A stretch of 64,000 nt of DNA from Anabaena catenula FACHB-362 (lineage in GTDB: Bacteria > Cyanobacteriota > Cyanobacteriia > Cyanobacteriales > Nostocaceae), in assembly GCF_014698735.1 (NCBI RefSeq), contig NZ_JACJTQ010000009.1, positions 62,001 to 126,000 of the forward strand, written 5' to 3'. This document shows positions 47,241 to 57,593 of this stretch, in pieces. The position numbers and the translations under genes were made by a program. The notes under the pieces were generated by a model. It was given only the letters and a program-made list of their open reading frames with translations. It searched no databases and was not told the origin of the DNA. Each line of letters opens with the position of its first letter. Position 1 is the stretch's first letter.

Positions 47241-49382
47241 ATGAGTGTGAATGAAACTTTACCCACAGATATTTTTGCTTGGAATAGGCAAGTATATCAA
47301 CGCCTAAAACTTGCCTTGAGCCTTGGCTTGCGGCGACAAATTCTTTTTGCTATATGTGATGATTTACACTTGAGAAATCAAGTAGCTACTCGGTTGCATT
47401 CGACGTTGGCTTATCCACTGGGGCAAGTGCTATATCAGCCAGCAGATGCAGGAGCAATCAGTACTCCAGCCTACCCACGATTGGTCACATTGCGTTTAAA
47501 TCTAAACGATCCCAATCCTATCGCCCAAATAAATCAATGGTTGGCTAATTATCCACCACCGATTGTGGGAGAATCAAAGGATACGCCTGGTCGTCCTTTA
47601 CCAATACCAGCATTTCAAATTGTTGGTGTAGAACTGCTAACTAAACAATCAGTAGCCGTGCAACGTTTGTTTCTACACTATCTGCGTTTAAGCGAGCAGT
47701 ATTTTGCTAACCAAGAATCCAGTCGATTTCTGGACTCTAGCTTGCTTTTTTGGCTACCGCGTCCTTGGTTGTATGCGATTCAGCAATCAGCACCAAAATT
47801 TTGGCATTGTCGGACTGGTATATTTATATTTGCCGGTGAACCGACACCAAGCATAGATAATCGAGATCCAGACAATTTGTCTAATTGGCGAAGTGGAGAT
47901 ATAACTAATTTTGACACCCTAGAAGAATTCTCAGAACAGGCTGTCCAAGATTTTCAGGTTACTGACATTAAGAATTTTCAGAAAAAACCATTTGCAGAAA
48001 CAGTTGAACATACACCAGAGAAAGCGACTGCAATATCTGCCAATGGAACTGATATCCCAAAGCTATCATCTTTTCTATATGTTAGTGACGAGTTAAGGTC
48101 GCTAGTTACAGCCACACTTAACACGGATATTGGTGAAGATGCATATCATAACTGGCAACCACACCAACTGCTCTGGGAAATTGAACAACTACATCAGGAA
48201 AAAGCTTCTGGAGCAGAAATAGCAGTAGCTTATGAAAACTTAGGAAATTTATATCGCCTCCGCATTGAGCAAGGACAGTCAAATTTAGAAAACTTAATGG
48301 TGGCAATTCTTGCTTATCAGGAAGCAGTTAGCTATGACGACTCTTCGCCACAACTTCCAGATATTTTGAATGATTTGGGTACACTTTACTGGATGCTACA
48401 CCGCACACCAGGAAATAATGGGGAGGAACAGACTTATATAGAGCAGGGAATAGAATTTTATCAGTTAGCAATCAAATTAATTGCACCTGATACCCAACCG
48501 GAAATTTATGCCCGTGTGCAGAATAATTTGGCAACAGCTTACGGTGATTTAGCAAAGTTTTCTCAGCCTGTGGAAAACTGGCAGCAAGCTGTGGCGGCTT
48601 ATAGTCAAGCACTCCTTTATCGTACAGAGGAAATTGATCCTTTAAAGTATGCTGCTTGTCAGAATAATTTGGGGACTGCTTACTGGCATTTAGGACAACA
48701 TAGTCAACCAGTAGAGCATCTCCAGAAAGCGATCGCAGCTTATAATTTAGCACTGGTTCATTACAAACCCGCAGAGGAACCGCTGAAGTATGGCATGATT
48801 CAAAACAACATTGGCACTGCTTATTGGAATCTCTCCCAATATGAAAAACCAATGGAATACCTACAGTTAGCAATTGATGTCTACTGTGAAGCGCTGAAAT
48901 ATCGCACACCTGCTAATGTTCCCAATGCCTGTGCGGCTACCCAAAATAATCTTGGCACTGCTTATTGGCATATAGCGAATTTACCGAAAATATCTAAAGA
49001 TGAACGACAAAATTTTCTGCAATTATGCATCAATGCTTATGAAGAAACAATTAATTTGGCTCACTCCCTTAATGGCGTAGCTTTAAGTTTTGATTTGTTA
49101 GCAACACACAATAACTTGGGGTTAGCTCATTATCAACTAGCAATAGATGGCTCCTTTGTTGGGGACAAAAAAATAATTTCTCACCATTTAGAAGCAGCTT
49201 TAGAAAATCATGTGCGAGCATTAAAGGGTTTCATTAAACAAACAGAACCTTATCAAACAACTTTCAATCATATCGTCAAAGCCATTCGGACTTTCCACAA
49301 TGAGTTAGGAATACAAGGACAAAATTTGGCTTTATCTAAAGTTCCGGGTAATTTAATTCCAGAAATTTTACCTAAGTTGTAA
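47241..49382 (+). CDS. TPR-repeat protein, unknown function
   Basis: This is a 713-residue protein from ATG 47241 (ATG 47172 would give 736). The N-terminal 220 residues look like a P-loop-like or unassigned alpha/beta domain (LSLGLRRQILFAICDDLHLRNQVATRL) without a clear Walker motif. The C-terminal half has at least six TPR units of the NNLGTAYWHLGQ type, about 50 residues apart, as in kinesin-light-chain-like TPRs. There is no TM helix. It probably mediates protein-protein contacts; partners unknown. Confidence 0.75.
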   Translation: MSVNETLPTDIFAWNRQVYQRLKLALSLGLRRQILFAICDDLHLRNQVATRLHSTLAYPLGQVLYQPADAGAISTPAYPRLVTLRLNLNDPNPIAQINQWLANYPPPIVGESKDTPGRPLPIPAFQIVGVELLTKQSVAVQRLFLHYLRLSEQYFANQESSRFLDSSLLFWLPRPWLYAIQQSAPKFWHCRTGIFIFAGEPTPSIDNRDPDNLSNWRSGDITNFDTLEEFSEQAVQDFQVTDIKNFQKKPFAETVEHTPEKATAISANGTDIPKLSSFLYVSDELRSLVTATLNTDIGEDAYHNWQPHQLLWEIEQLHQEKASGAEIAVAYENLGNLYRLRIEQGQSNLENLMVAILAYQEAVSYDDSSPQLPDILNDLGTLYWMLHRTPGNNGEEQTYIEQGIEFYQLAIKLIAPDTQPEIYARVQNNLATAYGDLAKFSQPVENWQQAVAAYSQALLYRTEEIDPLKYAACQNNLGTAYWHLGQHSQPVEHLQKAIAAYNLALVHYKPAEEPLKYGMIQNNIGTAYWNLSQYEKPMEYLQLAIDVYCEALKYRTPANVPNACAATQNNLGTAYWHIANLPKISKDERQNFLQLCINAYEETINLAHSLNGVALSFDLLATHNNLGLAHYQLAIDGSFVGDKKIISHHLEAALENHVRALKGFIKQTEPYQTTFNHIVKAIRTFHNELGIQGQNLALSKVPGNLIPEILPKL

Positions 49383-49453
49383 AATATAGAGTTAACTTAA
49401 GAAAATATCAAAACATCTGTTAACTTTTAGTCAAATTTAATACCCCGGTACTC

Positions 49454-51319
49454 ATGAAAGAAACTGTCCTAGAGGTTCGCAATCTACAAGTTGAATTTTC
49501 CGGTGATGGCAGCAAAGTTAATGCTGTAGATGGTATCACCTTTGAATTAAATCGAGGTGAGACTCTAGGAATAGTAGGAGAATCGGGGAGTGGTAAATCA
49601 GTTACAGCCCTAGCTGTCATGGGTTTGTTGCAGTATCCCGGTAGGGTGAGTGGGGGACAGATTTGGTTTCGTCCCCAGGAGAATGCCCAACCCATCGATT
49701 TATTGGCTTTACCTCCTCAGGAAATGCAGCTGTACCGGGGTGGTGATATCGCCATGATTTTTCAAGAACCGATGACTTCACTCAACCCGGTTTATGATAT
49801 TGGGTTTCAGCTGACGGAAGCAATTATGCGCCATCAGAATGTGAGTGCAACGGAAGCGCGAAGAATAGCGATCGCTCTTTTACAAGAAGTTAAACTTTTA
49901 TCTAGTGATGAAGAAATTCAGCAGCGGTATCTTCATAAGTCGCAGCCAAATAGCTTCCAACTAGCGCAGTTAGTACAAGAACATAAAGCAGCGATGCTGG
50001 AACGCTATCCTCATGAACTTTCCGGAGGACAGTTACAACGGGTGATGATTGCAATGGCTATTTCCTGTAACCCATCACTGTTAATTGCTGATGAACCCAC
50101 CACAGCTTTAGATGTGACGGTACAAGCAACAATTATTGACTTGATGCGGGAATTACAGCAAAGCCGCGATATGGGCATAATTTTCATCAGCCATGACTTG
50201 GGGTTAGTTTCGGAAATCGCTGACCAAGTTGCGGTGATGTATAAAGGTAAAATTGTCGAATATGGTGCAGCAGAGCAAATTTTTACTAGTCCCCAACATC
50301 CATATACTAAGGGACTTGTAGCTTGTCGTCCCAACTTGGAACGCCGTCCCCAAAAATTGTTGACTGTTTCTGACTATATGAATGCAGAGGAAGATGCAAC
50401 CGGAAAGGTAGTCATTCATGCCAAAGAACCAGCACAACCACGGGATATCACCAGTGGAGAGATTAACCAAAGATTGACAAATCTCACCGCCCAAAAACCC
50501 CTGCTGGAAATTCGCAATTTGACAGTTGGCTTCCCGGTGCGGGGGGTATTAAGTGGGACAAAACCCTACAATATGGCTGTAAATTCTGTTTCTTTTGATG
50601 TGTATCCAGGAGAAACTCTGGGATTGGTGGGAGAATCGGGTTGTGGTAAAACCACTTTAGGCAGAACTTTGCTCAGATTAATCGCACCCATGAGCGGTAA
50701 GATTTTGTTTGATGGGCAGAATATTACTACCCTCAAAGGCGAAAAGTTGCAGAAATTGCGACGAGAAATGCAAATAGTTTTTCAAAATCCTTTTAGTTCT
50801 CTTGATCCCCGCATGAAGATTGGGGATGCCGTTATGGAACCGTTGTTAATTCACTCGGTGGGGAAGACAAAGCAACAACGGCGAGATCGGGCGGCGGAAC
50901 TGTTAGAACGGGTGGGATTGAGGGCAGATGATCTGCAACGCTATCCTCATCAGTTTTCTGGTGGTCAACGTCAAAGGGTTTGTATTGCGCGGTCTTTGGC
51001 GTTAAATCCTAAATTTATTATTTGCGATGAGTCTGTTTCGGCACTGGATGTGTCAGTACAAGCCCAGGTGTTGAATTTGTTAAAAGAATTACAGCATGAG
51101 TTTCAACTTACTTATATATTTATTTCCCATGATTTAAGTGTGGTCAAATTTATGAGCGATCGCATTTTGGTGATGAATCAGGGGAAAATTGTGGAAGAAG
51201 GTACAGCTGAAAGTCTTTACCGCCAACCAAAAGAAGAATACACCCGAAAATTAATTGCGGCGATTCCTACAGGTAGTGCGGAAAGAATCAGGAATCGTCA
51301 TTTACGGGCTTCCAAGTAA
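49454..51319 (+). CDS. Double-ATPase peptide ABC transporter protein (DppD-DppF fusion type)
   Basis: This is a 621-residue protein with two complete ABC domains. First: GESGSGKSVTAL, FQEPMTSLNPV, LSGGQLQRVMIAMA, LLIADEPTTALDV. Second (from about 350): GESGCGKTTLGR, FQNPFSSLDPRM, FSGGQRQRVCIARSLA, IICDESVSALDV. Motifs such as YRGGDIAMIFQEPMTSLNP identify the oligopeptide/dipeptide (OppD/OppF, GsiA, YejF) group. Both nucleotide sites are intact, so one chain could serve as the full ATPase pair. Permeases and binding protein are not adjacent. Confidence 0.9.
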   Translation: MKETVLEVRNLQVEFSGDGSKVNAVDGITFELNRGETLGIVGESGSGKSVTALAVMGLLQYPGRVSGGQIWFRPQENAQPIDLLALPPQEMQLYRGGDIAMIFQEPMTSLNPVYDIGFQLTEAIMRHQNVSATEARRIAIALLQEVKLLSSDEEIQQRYLHKSQPNSFQLAQLVQEHKAAMLERYPHELSGGQLQRVMIAMAISCNPSLLIADEPTTALDVTVQATIIDLMRELQQSRDMGIIFISHDLGLVSEIADQVAVMYKGKIVEYGAAEQIFTSPQHPYTKGLVACRPNLERRPQKLLTVSDYMNAEEDATGKVVIHAKEPAQPRDITSGEINQRLTNLTAQKPLLEIRNLTVGFPVRGVLSGTKPYNMAVNSVSFDVYPGETLGLVGESGCGKTTLGRTLLRLIAPMSGKILFDGQNITTLKGEKLQKLRREMQIVFQNPFSSLDPRMKIGDAVMEPLLIHSVGKTKQQRRDRAAELLERVGLRADDLQRYPHQFSGGQRQRVCIARSLALNPKFIICDESVSALDVSVQAQVLNLLKELQHEFQLTYIFISHDLSVVKFMSDRILVMNQGKIVEEGTAESLYRQPKEEYTRKLIAAIPTGSAERIRNRHLRASK

Positions 51320-51467
51320 AAAAAATACCCCATCGTTTTGAGGACAGGGAGAGGAAAAGTTGTTTTGATTCTGTGAAATTGGATAATTTATTTTTTGGAG
51401 TTCCCTAAGGGGAATATCGCTCAAGCTTGGCTTGCGTCTGTTTATATTTACGTCAAGCCATAAAAAA

Positions 51468-51545
51468 TAACCTCTATTAGCGATCGCAGCATTTCCAAAA
51501 TGCCTTCGCGTAGCGTTCCGCAGGAAAGGTATCGCACTTGTCTAT
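51468..51545. repeat. taacctct half-repeat with TTCGCGTAGCG module
   Basis: taacctctattagc (51468-51481) matches 52811-52824 and is followed by gcgatcgc and a palindromic ttcgcgtagcgttccgcagg module (51505-51524). Confidence 0.5.
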
Positions 51546-51809
51546 TTATATTTTATTTTTCAGCAAGTCAATTATATCCGTACTCCATTTAACTTGAAAT
51601 CCACAATGATTATTTGTACCTGTGTAGGGCAGTATCACACTTAATCCCTTACCTAATATCGTGGGTTGCCACAGATTAGCAGCTTTATACTGCAACTGCA
51701 TTTCTTGAAGTAGTTGGTTGACCTTAATAGGACTGATTTTCTTACCAGTGAGTTTTTCTAATTCTCTACCAATTTCTGTGGGAGTTAAGAATTGAGTTTG
51801 CACTATCAT
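51546..51809 (-). CDS. Small protein with possible winged-helix fold, unknown function
   Basis: This is an 87-residue protein. The N-terminal part (TPTEIGRELEKLTGKKISPIKVNQLLQEMQLQYKA) has a helix-turn-helix pattern like that of the C-terminal domain of phage antirepressors and related Nostoc proteins. The rest is short and beta-rich (GLSVILPYTGTNNHCGFQVKW). There is no operon partner. A taacctct hairpin (51816-51843) lies directly upstream of the start. Real gene probable; function unknown. Confidence 0.55.
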   Translation of the reverse strand: MIVQTQFLTPTEIGRELEKLTGKKISPIKVNQLLQEMQLQYKAANLWQPTILGKGLSVILPYTGTNNHCGFQVKWSTDIIDLLKNKI

Positions 51810-51815
51810 TGGATG

Positions 51816-51843
51816 TAACCTCTGTAACGTTAGTTAGAGGTTA
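51816..51843. repeat. taacctct...agaggtta hairpin
   Basis: An 8-bp perfect inverted repeat with a 12-base loop, related to copies at 51468 (left arm only) and 52811-52853. Confidence 0.65.
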
Positions 51844-51971
51844 TAGTTTGGGAAATTCCCAAGGCAAGAATCAGTGAACAAAGGCTGGAAGTTTTGTATA
51901 ATGCAGAAGCTATTTTTCATGAATCACAATAATTTACACAGAAAATAGAGGACAATATAGAAAAAGCATGG

Positions 51972-52505
51972 ATGCAAAAGTATTTGATAGAATCTTTGCT
52001 AGAAAGTGGTCACTTGGTTAAAGCTCAAGAAATTTTGCAATTCCTAGATATTTTTATTCTGCCTATAAGCTATATTACTAAATTAGCATTAGCACTTGTT
52101 GAATCAAAATTAACAGTAGAAGCAGACTTAATTCTGAGCCAATATATTATTTATGAATTGAGCGAAAATGATTATTTGCGATTGGCAATATTGTTTGGTG
52201 AAATTACAGGATTTTTAAATAAAACTGGTGATAAAAAACAAGCCATAAAAACATTAAATATGGCTTATAAATTTGCTGAATTAATAGAAATTGATTGGGA
52301 AAAAAGAGCAGTTTTATAAGAAATAAATATAATTAGTGATGAACTAAATTTACAAGAAGAAGTTTTAACTCAAACTAATAATTCCATATCTGAGTATTAT
52401 TATGATGATAATGGTTTTCAAAAATCACAAGAACAAAAAGATACACAATCAGAATTAGAACCTGATTCAAAAATAATGCGATTTTTTGAAAAATTACCAT
52501 TATAG
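51972..52505 (+). pseudogene. Broken helical-repeat gene (in-frame stop at 52317-52319)
   Basis: The frame reads MQKYLIESLLESGHLVKAQE, is helical and TPR-like for 115 codons, and meets TAA at 52317-52319. It then continues open in the same frame for another 61 codons (EINIISDELNLQEEVL to MRFFEKLPL) before TAG at 52503-52505. Protein-like composition continues across the stop, so the single TAA looks like a nonsense mutation. A second ATG frame (51968) shares the same start region and ends after 17 codons, which suggests that an upstream part may also be lost. Confidence 0.6.
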
Positions 52506-52574
52506 CCGTGGACAGGGTGGTTAGGACATCAATTGATAATGAAACTCCCACTACAAGAGGGTTCTACTCCTGAC

Positions 52575-52773
52575 TCCTGCTATAAATGAAAAATTCCCAT
52601 TAAATGGGATAAATGAGTTTTTTTCTGCTTTCTCAGAATTGCTATGTGATTTTGAAAAATTAGAATTAATGCTATCTGTAGAAGTTTTACGAGAAATAAT
52701 CCGTATTGCTGGTTGGGTGAGTCCGCACTGGCAGGAAATTTATCAGATTTTTCCTGATATCAAAAGAAACTAA
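52575..52773 (+). pseudogene. Remnant of a further coding segment
   Basis: An open frame without a start ends with GWVSPHWQEIYQIFPDIKRN and contains FFSAFSELLCDFEKLELM and VEVLREIIRIAG, clearly protein-like. It is separated from the broken gene at 51972-52505 by a short ctcctga repeat patch. Probably the 3' remains of the same or a neighbouring decayed gene. Confidence 0.45.
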
Positions 52774-52810
52774 TTTCAAAATCTGTTTTGTCTCTGAGTA
52801 TAATGAATAA

Positions 52811-52853
52811 TAACCTCTATTAGCAATTGTATTTGGTACTGCCTTAGAGGTTA
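52811..52853. repeat. taacctct...agaggtta hairpin downstream of the decayed gene
   Basis: taacctct (52811-52818) and agaggtta (52846-52853) with a 27-base loop, then tttttaag. May act as a terminator in the plus direction. Copies at 51468 and 51816. Confidence 0.6.
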
Positions 52854-52897
52854 TTTTTAAGTATTTTATCGATTATTTAAAAAACATTTCCGCGTTT

Positions 52898-53788
52898 TTA
52901 CTTCTCAGAAACTTCTATATTGTGCAACCAAACAACCAAATCATCTAAACTCGCAAAATCTAACAACACCTCAGTTAAATCTTCCAATTGTTCCAGAGAT
53001 AACTTCTCTATCTGCATTTTTAGCTGACTAGGAACTTCCCCAAATCTTTTAGATAATAACCGCAGGATGAGATTTGCTTCTCCCTCCTGTTTACCTCTTT
53101 CTATACCTTGTTGCATACCTATTTCGGTAGCTTCTTCTCTTAGTTCTTGATACAAGCGAGTTTGCTCAAAAGTTATACCTAACATTGCTTCTATCTCCAC
53201 ACGACTTAAATGAGTAAACCTATAAGACATAATCGTGGTAATTATTTCCATTATCGCACGACTATCTGCTGCTTCTTGTAACTCCTGCTGACAACGGTTG
53301 ACTAAATATCGCGCTGCTGCTGGTGCTTTGTCTTCCTTTAGTGTTGTCAACACCAACAAACCCACATCAAGGGGTAATTGCTCAATTTCTCCCAACTCAT
53401 CCAAATATACTCGATGTACCTGTTCAGAACTCAAAACTGAGCGATAGGGGTGAATTTCTCCCTGTTCCATACTACGAGTCGGATAAATTACCACCGCTTG
53501 CCAATCTTGAAAACGCTCTCTATTTCGATAAAAATATAAAAATAACTCCCCAAACAAACGCTCATAAAGTTTCTCATCTTTCTGAAATTGCACCTCACAG
53601 AAATAAACCACCCCTGGTAATTCTGTTTCCGGTGGTAAAAACACCCCGTCAATTTCAAACTTTGGCTCTTTCACCGCTACAGAATCGAAGCGATAATTAG
53701 CCGCATTCGCTGGGGCATTTTTCAATAATTCAAAAAGTAGCGTTGGATATTTTTGAAATAAATAATAAAAAATTGAATCCCGCCGCAT
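52898..53788 (-). CDS. DUF2887/Rpn-like PD-(D/E)XK nuclease-family protein with DUF4351 tail
   Basis: This is a 296-residue protein. It opens MRRDSIFYYLFQKYPTLLFELL, characteristic of DUF2887. It has the nuclease-like EIDGVFLPP and VVYFCEVQFQKD strands (Asp and Glu-x-Gln of a PD-(D/E)XK core). The C-terminal LILRLLSKRFGEVPSQLKMQIEKLSLEQLEDLTEVLLDF matches the DUF4351 tail. Such genes are highly multiplied in Nostocales and resemble recombination-promoting Rpn nucleases. Catalytic competence is plausible, but the Lys of the motif is replaced by Gln as in relatives. Single gene beside a decayed region. Confidence 0.82.
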   Translation of the reverse strand: MRRDSIFYYLFQKYPTLLFELLKNAPANAANYRFDSVAVKEPKFEIDGVFLPPETELPGVVYFCEVQFQKDEKLYERLFGELFLYFYRNRERFQDWQAVVIYPTRSMEQGEIHPYRSVLSSEQVHRVYLDELGEIEQLPLDVGLLVLTTLKEDKAPAAARYLVNRCQQELQEAADSRAIMEIITTIMSYRFTHLSRVEIEAMLGITFEQTRLYQELREEATEIGMQQGIERGKQEGEANLILRLLSKRFGEVPSQLKMQIEKLSLEQLEDLTEVLLDFASLDDLVVWLHNIEVSEK

Positions 53789-53910
53789 ATAATCTAATTA
53801 ATCCTAGCCACAAAAAATTCTCCTGTGGATGATTAGCACATACATCCATAGGAGAAATTGTACAACTTTTTTATTTATTTTCCAACTTTTTATTACTCCA
53901 CAAATATCAG

Positions 53911-55806
53911 TTATTCAACTGTCACCGATTTTGCTAAATTCCTCGGTTGATCCACATCCAAACCCCGCCGCGCGGCAATATGATAAGCTAACAATTGCAA
54001 TGGAATAACCGTGAGAATTGGGGAAAGAATTTCCTCGACTTCCGAAACAGGAATTAAATCATTAAAGATTTCCGCCGCTTCCCCATCTTTAACAGAAGTC
54101 ACACCAATTAACCTTGCATCTCTAGCTTTTGCTTCCTGAGCATTAGAAATCACCTTTTCATATACAGTACCAGGAACTGCGATCGCAACTACAGGAACTT
54201 TCGCATCTAACAACGCAATTGGGCCATGCTTCATTTCCCCTGCTGGATATCCTTCGGCGTGAATATAACTGATTTCTTTTAATTTCAAAGCCCCTTCTAA
54301 CGCAATTGGAAAATTAATTCCTCTCCCAATAAAGATAAAATCTTTCGTTTCTGCAAAATCATGTACCAAATGCTCAATATAACGTTCTTGAGTTTCTAAA
54401 ATCGCTTCAATTTCCCCTGGTAGCTGACGTAAACCTGTGATAATTTCCTCCAATCTTGGGGAAGTAATCTCATGACGACGATAAGCCAAATCTAACGCCA
54501 AAGCATAAAACGCCATCAATTGCGCCACAAAAGTTTTCGTCGCTGCGACACCAATTTCAAGTCCCCCATGAGTATTGATAATATTCGCAACCATATTACC
54601 TAAACTACTTTCTGGGCGGTTAGTAATTCCCAAAAGTCGCGCTTGATACTTAGCTTCTTTTCCCTGTCGGCGTTCTTTTTCCATCGCTAAAGCTGCCAAA
54701 GTATCAGCAGTTTCTCCAGATTGAGTTACGCCAATAGTTAGAGTATTAGCCGTTAGTGGTGATGGTGCATAACGAAATTCAGAAGCATATTGTACCTGAG
54801 TGGGAATTCCCGCCAATTGTTCTAATAAGTATTTACCCACTAATGCAGCGTGCCAACTTGTACCACAGGCAACAATTTGAATTTGTTCTAAATCTGCGGA
54901 CAATTCCGCTGGTAAACCCAATTTCACCGGTGATTGATCAGTTATTTGGGCATTATCTTCTGTTGAGAAATAAGCTTCTAAACAATCCCGCACTACTCCC
55001 GGTTGTTCATAGATTTCCTTGAGCATAAAATGCTTGAATCCCTGTTTTTCCACCATGATGGGATTCCAGTTCAGGGTGCGGGGATGCTTTTTCAAGCGAT
55101 GTCCAGCAAAGTTATACACCTCCACCCCTAAAGGAGTCAAACGAGCAATTTCGCCGTTTTCTAGAGGCAATATAGCGCGGGTATAGGGGACAATTGCCGG
55201 GGTATCAGAAGCACAGAAAAACTCACCTTGTCCAAAACCAATGACTAACGGTGCTTGTTGGCGGACTACAATCAATTCATCAGGGTAGTCAGCAGAAATA
55301 GCCGCAACAGCAAAAGCTCCCTCTAATTTACTCACAGCTTCCCGCACTGCATCTAAAAAAACCGAAGCGGAAAGGGAATTTTCAGGAGAATGCTTTAAAC
55401 ACTCAGCAATTAGATGGGGGATTACCTCTGTATCTGTTTCTGAACGAAATTCATGTCCTAGCGCCTTCAGATGTTCCCGCAACTCGCGGTAATTCTCAAT
55501 AATGCCATTTTGCACCACCGCTATCCGCAGCGCCGTATCCATATGTGGATGGGCGTTATGTTCTTCTGGTTTACCATGAGTTGCCCAGCGCGTGTGACCA
55601 ATGCCAATTTGGGCAGGATTTTCGATTTGTTCTAGTTTAGAACGCAGGTTGAGCAATTTACCTTTAGCCCGCACACAATGAACGTCACCTTCCCAAATAG
55701 TGGCAATTCCCGCCGAGTCATAACCTCTGTACTCTAATTTTTCCAATCCAGCCAGTAGAATATCTGTCGCTGCTTGAGTGCCTATATATCCAACTATTCC
55801 GCACAT
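53911..55806 (-). CDS. glmS: Glutamine-fructose-6-phosphate aminotransferase (isomerising)
   Basis: This is a 631-residue enzyme. The N-terminal nucleophile Cys2 is in MCGIVGYIG, and the glutaminase domain continues to about 240 (RWATHGKPEEHNAHPH, VVQNGIIENY). Two SIS isomerase domains follow (ACGTSWHAALVGKYLLEQ, TQSGETADTLAAL, EGALKLKEISYIHAEGYPAGEMKHGPIALL), ending in the conserved DVDQPRNLAKSVTVE. It makes glucosamine-6-phosphate for cell wall synthesis in the cytosol. No glmS ribozyme is expected in cyanobacteria and none is evident. Single gene. Confidence 0.97.
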   Translation of the reverse strand: MCGIVGYIGTQAATDILLAGLEKLEYRGYDSAGIATIWEGDVHCVRAKGKLLNLRSKLEQIENPAQIGIGHTRWATHGKPEEHNAHPHMDTALRIAVVQNGIIENYRELREHLKALGHEFRSETDTEVIPHLIAECLKHSPENSLSASVFLDAVREAVSKLEGAFAVAAISADYPDELIVVRQQAPLVIGFGQGEFFCASDTPAIVPYTRAILPLENGEIARLTPLGVEVYNFAGHRLKKHPRTLNWNPIMVEKQGFKHFMLKEIYEQPGVVRDCLEAYFSTEDNAQITDQSPVKLGLPAELSADLEQIQIVACGTSWHAALVGKYLLEQLAGIPTQVQYASEFRYAPSPLTANTLTIGVTQSGETADTLAALAMEKERRQGKEAKYQARLLGITNRPESSLGNMVANIINTHGGLEIGVAATKTFVAQLMAFYALALDLAYRRHEITSPRLEEIITGLRQLPGEIEAILETQERYIEHLVHDFAETKDFIFIGRGINFPIALEGALKLKEISYIHAEGYPAGEMKHGPIALLDAKVPVVAIAVPGTVYEKVISNAQEAKARDARLIGVTSVKDGEAAEIFNDLIPVSEVEEILSPILTVIPLQLLAYHIAARRGLDVDQPRNLAKSVTVE

Positions 55807-55833
55807 TGCTTAAACCACTCCGCTTTCAGGATG

Positions 55834-55872
55834 TTTACCAGTTACCAGTTACCACTTACCAGTTATCAGTTC
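55834..55872. repeat. Heptamer STRR (accagtt) upstream of glmS
   Basis: Four to five accagtt/accactt units about 30 bases before the glmS start. Confidence 0.75.
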
Positions 55873-56212
55873 ATTTGGTTGTGAATATCTCACCATCAGC
55901 CTAATAACTGTTCACGATTTACTGTTCACCGAATTTAATTAAGTATAGTTGTCAGCACAGAGTAGTCATCGGCAGCGAATAAAAATGAGCAACTTGCTCT
56001 CTTTAAAAGGCTTACAACAGCAATGGTTACTCGTTTTTAATTTTTAATCTTGAATTTTTAATCTTGAATTTTTAATTTCTTCAGAGCAACTGCACAGGCG
56101 GCGCTGCCACCCGCTATGAATGAAAGAAACAAAATTTTCTTGAGTACTTTATTCCCATCTTTACACCCCACACTCGTGACTCAGTACTCGGTACTCGGTA
56201 CTGTTTCTTGAA
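55873..56212. other. Intergenic region between glmS and psaC with A/T and tactcgg heptamers
   Basis: tttttaa/tcttgaa units at about 56031-56078 and tactcgg units at about 56183-56202. No gene. Confidence 0.55.
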
Positions 56213-56293
56213 AGTGCTGAGTTCTGAGAGAAGAAACAAGAATGCTTTTAGGTGACTTGCTTCTTATTTCTCCTTTTCTCAGCCCTCAGCACT
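56213..56293 (-). terminator. Long imperfect hairpin downstream of psaC
   Basis: agtgctgag (56213-56221) and ctcagcact (56285-56293) pair, and the inner arms gagagaagaaacaag and cttgcttcttatttctcc also pair partially. It lies just beyond the psaC stop (56318). It could protect or end the psaC transcript; T-tract poor. Confidence 0.45.
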
Positions 56294-56317
56294 AATTTAC
56301 TGAGTTTTGTAAAATCC

Positions 56318-57153
<836 letters not shown>

Positions 57154-57525
57154 ATGGAGCCAGACTCTTTGCCAACTGAGGTAATTCTGACAAATTCGTG
57201 TCAGTCTCTCGGTAGATTACAACTTGATTGGACACCCCAACCGGGAAATTATCTCGACTTGGAAGGTACAACTTACGCAGTTTTAGAGCGTCGTCATCGA
57301 TACCACTATAAAGGAGGGCGCTACCGCCTACATAATATTGCTATTTACGTCCAAAAAGCTAAACGACCATCAGAAAAAAGTTTATTGCAGGGAAGGTGGG
57401 TAATTGGTGATGCCACCTGTAGCTATAATGCTCATTCAGAAATCATTCGCTGTGCAGTTAACCCAGAAGGCCCCTGTAAATCATGTCGGTTTTATGAAAA
57501 CAGGGAACTCTTGACAGGGGGCTAA
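57154..57525 (+). CDS. DUF6464-family protein
   Basis: This is a 123-residue soluble protein of a family restricted mainly to cyanobacteria. It has a beta-rich core (LGRLQLDWTPQPGNYLDLEGTTYAVLERRHRYH). The C-terminal part has four cysteines (CSYNAHSEIIRCAVNPEGPCKSC), suggesting metal or cluster binding. No function is established. It is single, divergent from psaC. Confidence 0.72.
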   Translation: MEPDSLPTEVILTNSCQSLGRLQLDWTPQPGNYLDLEGTTYAVLERRHRYHYKGGRYRLHNIAIYVQKAKRPSEKSLLQGRWVIGDATCSYNAHSEIIRCAVNPEGPCKSCRFYENRELLTGG

Positions 57526-57593
57526 AGACACTGGGACGGGGAGAAAATGCAGAAAGACCCCCGACTGAAACTGTTTTTAATTTTTAATTGATC

